From the NCBI GenBank assembly GCA_027023175.1, contig JALVWW010000234.1, positions 1 to 8,698 of the forward strand: a DNA stretch of 8,698 nt, given 5' to 3'. Shown piece after piece: positions 6,377-8,698 of the stretch. The DNA comes from Campylobacterales bacterium (GTDB lineage: Bacteria > Campylobacterota > Campylobacteria > Campylobacterales > JALSKU01). How positions within the stretch are numbered: position 1 is the first letter of the stretch; each line of letters begins with the position of its first letter. The notes under the pieces were generated by a model. That model did no database searches, was not told the origin of the DNA, and worked only from the letters and a program-made list of their open reading frames with translations. The position numbers and the translations under genes are program-made.

Positions 6377-7616
6377 GATAACAATGCCCCAACTTTCCGA
6401 CTCAATGAGTGAGGGAAAGCTGGTAGAATGGAAAGTAAAAGTAGGAGACAAAGTCAGCTCGGGCGATGTGATAGCCGATATAGAGTCAGATAAAGCGGTT
6501 ATAGAAGTGCAAACTTTTAAAGACGGTATTGTAAAAGAGCTTCGTTTGAAAGAGAATGAAGAGGCTAAAGTAGGAACCGTTATAGCGGTGATAGATACCG
6601 ATGCAAATGTAGCAGTAGATCAAAAGACAAAACAGCAAAATGAACCGCCAAAAGAGAGTAAGCCTTTAAAAAAAGCTGAACAAAAAACAGAAGATAAAAA
6701 ACCAAAAGAGCAAAACAAACAAAAGAGTGAGCAAAAAGAGGATGTTTTGGATCTGCTTTTTGATAATGATGAAACATCACAAACTCTTCCAAAAGGTATC
6801 TCTTCTCCTGTTGCCAAACAAAAAGCTGCTTCTTTGGGGCTTGATATAGAGAAATTACAAAAAGAGGATAAACTCCCAACACCCGCTTTTGAAAAAGATA
6901 TAGATGAAGTTGCAAAAAAGAGATATTTTACTCCAAAAGCCGAAAAAATAGTTGATGATTATGGGCTTGAATTATCAACATTTAAACTAGATCACAAGAT
7001 AGATACTGATGAAGTAAGACAATATGTGAAACTTCACAATATTCCTAAAATTGTAAAACTTAGTATCAACCAAAAAGCTGTGATAAATACAGTAACAAAA
7101 AGTTGGGAAAAGCCGGTATATCATATATTTGAAGAGGTTGAAATATATAAAAAAGAGGGTATTAAATTAACTGCCAATATATTAAAAGCTTTATCAAACA
7201 GTATGCAAAAGTTTGACTTTAGTAGATCTGTTTTGGAAGATAATATTTTGAAAGTTTATCCAAACTCCAATATCTCAGTAGCTCTTAGTAAAGATGATTC
7301 GCTTTATATGGTAGTGCTTAAAAATGTAGAAAGTTTGAGTCTTGAAGAGATAAATGAATGGCTTAAAAGTATCAGGTCTAAAAAGATAAGAGATGAATAT
7401 TTGAAAGGTTCAACTTTCGGTATAAGCAACCTTGGAATGTTTTCTATTGATAGTTTTGATGCGTTAATAAACGCAGATGATAGCGGTATTGCAGCTTTTG
7501 GAGCTTTAAAAGATAATAAAATGAGCGTTACTTTTACATTTGATCATAGGATCGTAAACGGTGTAAAAGCTGCACAATTTGTAATAGATTTTAAAGAGGA
7601 ACTAAAAAATGTATGA
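6366..7616 (+). CDS. pdhC: Dihydrolipoyl acyltransferase (E2) of the pyruvate dehydrogenase complex, divergent
   Basis: The core subunit, which carries the acyl group on a lipoyl arm and transfers it to CoA. Residues 3-78 are one lipoyl domain with the lipoylated Lys43 in IESDKA. Residues 85-125 form a linker rich in Lys, Glu and Gln rather than the usual Ala/Pro. Two peripheral-subunit-binding-like segments follow at about 146-182 (SSPVAKQKAASLGLD) and 189-221 (TPKAEKIVDDYGLEL). Both lack the usual GTGPxGRI loop. Residues from about 228 to the end are the acyltransferase domain: GSTFGISNLGMFSIDSF is well kept, but the active-site motif is DHRIVNG, with His394 present and Asn398 where Asp is expected. 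The usual RK-x-IA start of the domain is also altered (INQKAVI). GGGGGAG at 6354-6360 precedes the ATG. The symbol follows the E1alpha-E1beta-E2 order; pdhC/aceF naming varies. Confidence 0.9.
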   Translation: MDYKITMPQLSDSMSEGKLVEWKVKVGDKVSSGDVIADIESDKAVIEVQTFKDGIVKELRLKENEEAKVGTVIAVIDTDANVAVDQKTKQQNEPPKESKPLKKAEQKTEDKKPKEQNKQKSEQKEDVLDLLFDNDETSQTLPKGISSPVAKQKAASLGLDIEKLQKEDKLPTPAFEKDIDEVAKKRYFTPKAEKIVDDYGLELSTFKLDHKIDTDEVRQYVKLHNIPKIVKLSINQKAVINTVTKSWEKPVYHIFEEVEIYKKEGIKLTANILKALSNSMQKFDFSRSVLEDNILKVYPNSNISVALSKDDSLYMVVLKNVESLSLEEINEWLKSIRSKKIRDEYLKGSTFGISNLGMFSIDSFDALINADDSGIAAFGALKDNKMSVTFTFDHRIVNGVKAAQFVIDFKEELKNV

Positions 7617-8698
7617 TGCTGTTTTTGTAGGCGGAGGTTTGAATTATGCCGGAGCTATTGTGTTGGCAAAAAAAGGTAAAAAAGTAGCTTTGGTTGAAAA
7701 AGATATGAATGAGCTTGGCGGAGTTTGTCTGCATCACGGCTGTATTCCTTCAAAAAATCTCCTCCATCGTGCAAAGACACTTTTGGACTTGAAGGAGGAT
7801 GTTTTTACTAGGCACAAAGATACTTTAAAGCTAGATAAACTTCAAGAAAAATTGCAAAAACATTTTAAAAAATCAACTGATTCTATAATGTTGCAATGCA
7901 AAAGTGCAGGAGTTGATTTGGTAGAGGGTGAAGGTTTTATAACAGATGAGGGAGTAAGAGTAAATGATAGGATAATTGACTCGAGATATATTATCATAGG
8001 TACCGGCTCGTCATCTTTTATACCTAAAGGCATAGAGTTTAATGCTGCCACTATAATAACAAGCAAAGAAGCTTTAAGGCTAGAAAAACTACCGAAAGAG
8101 ATAGTTATATATGGAAGTGGTGCCATAGGGTGTGAGTTTGCTTCATTTTTCAGTGCCTGCGGGGTTAAAACTACTTTGGTTTATAGGCATGATAAAATAT
8201 CAAGAAAAATTCATCCTAAAATAGTTGAAAAATTAGAAAATCAATTAAAAGATAATGGTGTTATTTTAAAATCCAATAGTTCCATAAAGAGTGCAAAAGA
8301 TGTGAACGGTAGTGTTAGGATAACTTTTGAGGATGATACAGTTTTAAAAACTACAATGCTACTTATTGCAACAGGTAGAATACCAAATATCAATGTTGTA
8401 AAAACAGCAAAAATAAAAATCGACAGAGCAATTCTTACCGATCAATACTTTCATACTTCTATGCAAAATGTTTTTGCTGTTGGAGATTGTAACGGCAAAC
8501 TTCAACTAGCTCATGCGGCAAGGGCCGAAGTTTTAAATGTTGCGGATCAAATCATCGGTAAAAAAAGAGCTTTAAAGTTGTCAAATATACCGAAATTTAT
8601 CTATACTCTACCTCTTTCTTATGCTTTTGTTGGAACAAAAGGAGTAAAAGAGGCATCATTTCCTTTGTCATATCTTGGTATAAGTAGTGCCTTTATGG
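7609..8698 (+). CDS. lpdA: Dihydrolipoyl dehydrogenase (E3)-like flavoprotein, 3'-truncated by window edge
   Basis: Reoxidises the dihydrolipoyl arm of E2 and reduces NAD+. The frame is open from ATG 7609 to the window end, giving 363 codons of an expected 450-470; the C-terminal dimer domain with its His-Glu active-site pair lies mostly outside. The redox disulfide is Cys40 and Cys45 in GGVCLHHGCIPSKN. The NAD-binding motif GSGAIGCEFA starts at residue 169, ATGRIPN is present, and the second FAD motif VFAVGDCNG has Asp293, followed by LAHAARAE. The first FAD motif is unusual: VGGGLNYAGA instead of GxGxGG, with Tyr13 at the third glycine position. GAGGA at 7596-7600 lies eight bases from the ATG, which overlaps the E2 stop by eight bases. 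Position after E2 supports an E3 role; mercuric- or glutathione-reductase relatives are less likely. Confidence 0.92.
   Translation, partial: MYDAVFVGGGLNYAGAIVLAKKGKKVALVEKDMNELGGVCLHHGCIPSKNLLHRAKTLLDLKEDVFTRHKDTLKLDKLQEKLQKHFKKSTDSIMLQCKSAGVDLVEGEGFITDEGVRVNDRIIDSRYIIIGTGSSSFIPKGIEFNAATIITSKEALRLEKLPKEIVIYGSGAIGCEFASFFSACGVKTTLVYRHDKISRKIHPKIVEKLENQLKDNGVILKSNSSIKSAKDVNGSVRITFEDDTVLKTTMLLIATGRIPNINVVKTAKIKIDRAILTDQYFHTSMQNVFAVGDCNGKLQLAHAARAEVLNVADQIIGKKRALKLSNIPKFIYTLPLSYAFVGTKGVKEASFPLSYLGISSAFM

Noticed and set aside
6580..6915. Open frames on the - strand opposite the E2 linker
   Set aside because: Antisense of a Lys/Glu/Gln repeat-like linker; the Leu/Phe/Cys-rich output is a compositional artefact.
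7842..8126. 94-codon open frame on the - strand within E3
   Set aside because: Opposite a clear lipoamide dehydrogenase sequence, with no ribosome site or recognisable family.

Overview
The window is low in GC, favours AAA, ATA and AGA codons, and carries all ten of its genes on the + strand. Together with the protein style (compact operons, Lys/Ile/Glu-rich proteins), this suggests a member of the Campylobacterota (Sulfurimonas/Sulfurovum/Arcobacter-like). That placement is inferred from composition and protein resemblance; no marker gene is present to prove it.

Left half (1-3374): a tightly packed operon. It holds the 3' part of mtnA (5-methylthioribose-1-phosphate isomerase, its 5' end cut by the window edge), a GntR/UTRA transcription regulator, a class II (L-fuculose-phosphate-type) aldolase, and a BaiN/RdsA (HI0933/YhiN-like) FAD oxidoreductase. 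The intergenic gaps are 9 and 10 bases, followed by a 4-base ATGA overlap. An MtnA next to a FucA-like aldolase, with no methionine-salvage dehydratase or enolase in view, fits the 'DHAP shunt'. That route converts the 5-methylthioribose or 5-deoxyribose left over from SAM metabolism into DHAP and an aldehyde. A dedicated GntR/UTRA regulator between the two enzymes would be a plausible sugar-phosphate sensor.

Middle (3367-4068): an extended -10 promoter overlaps the end of the oxidoreductase gene and precedes a small, very acidic protein of unknown function. Next comes a 311-base stretch with no intact gene. It contains the C-terminal remnant of a HAD-family phosphatase on the - strand and a probable promoter for the next operon.

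Right half (4069-8698): an AhpD-like CxxC carboxymuconolactone-decarboxylase-family protein, then a complete E1alpha-E1beta-E2 set and the first 363 codons of E3, all consistent with a pyruvate dehydrogenase complex. The AhpD-like gene lies 24 bases from E1alpha, and the E1alpha/E1beta, E1beta/E2 and E2/E3 genes overlap by 14, 11 and 8 bases. The E2 is divergent: one lipoyl domain, a Lys/Glu/Gln-rich linker, two degenerate subunit-binding-like segments, and Asn in place of Asp in the catalytic HxxxDG motif. The E3 has an atypical FAD-binding glycine motif. The AhpD-like protein beside lipoyl E2 and E3 recalls the mycobacterial Lpd-DlaT-AhpD-AhpC electron chain, so this operon may couple the 2-oxoacid dehydrogenase to thiol/peroxide chemistry. 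This is the most interesting hypothesis in the window.
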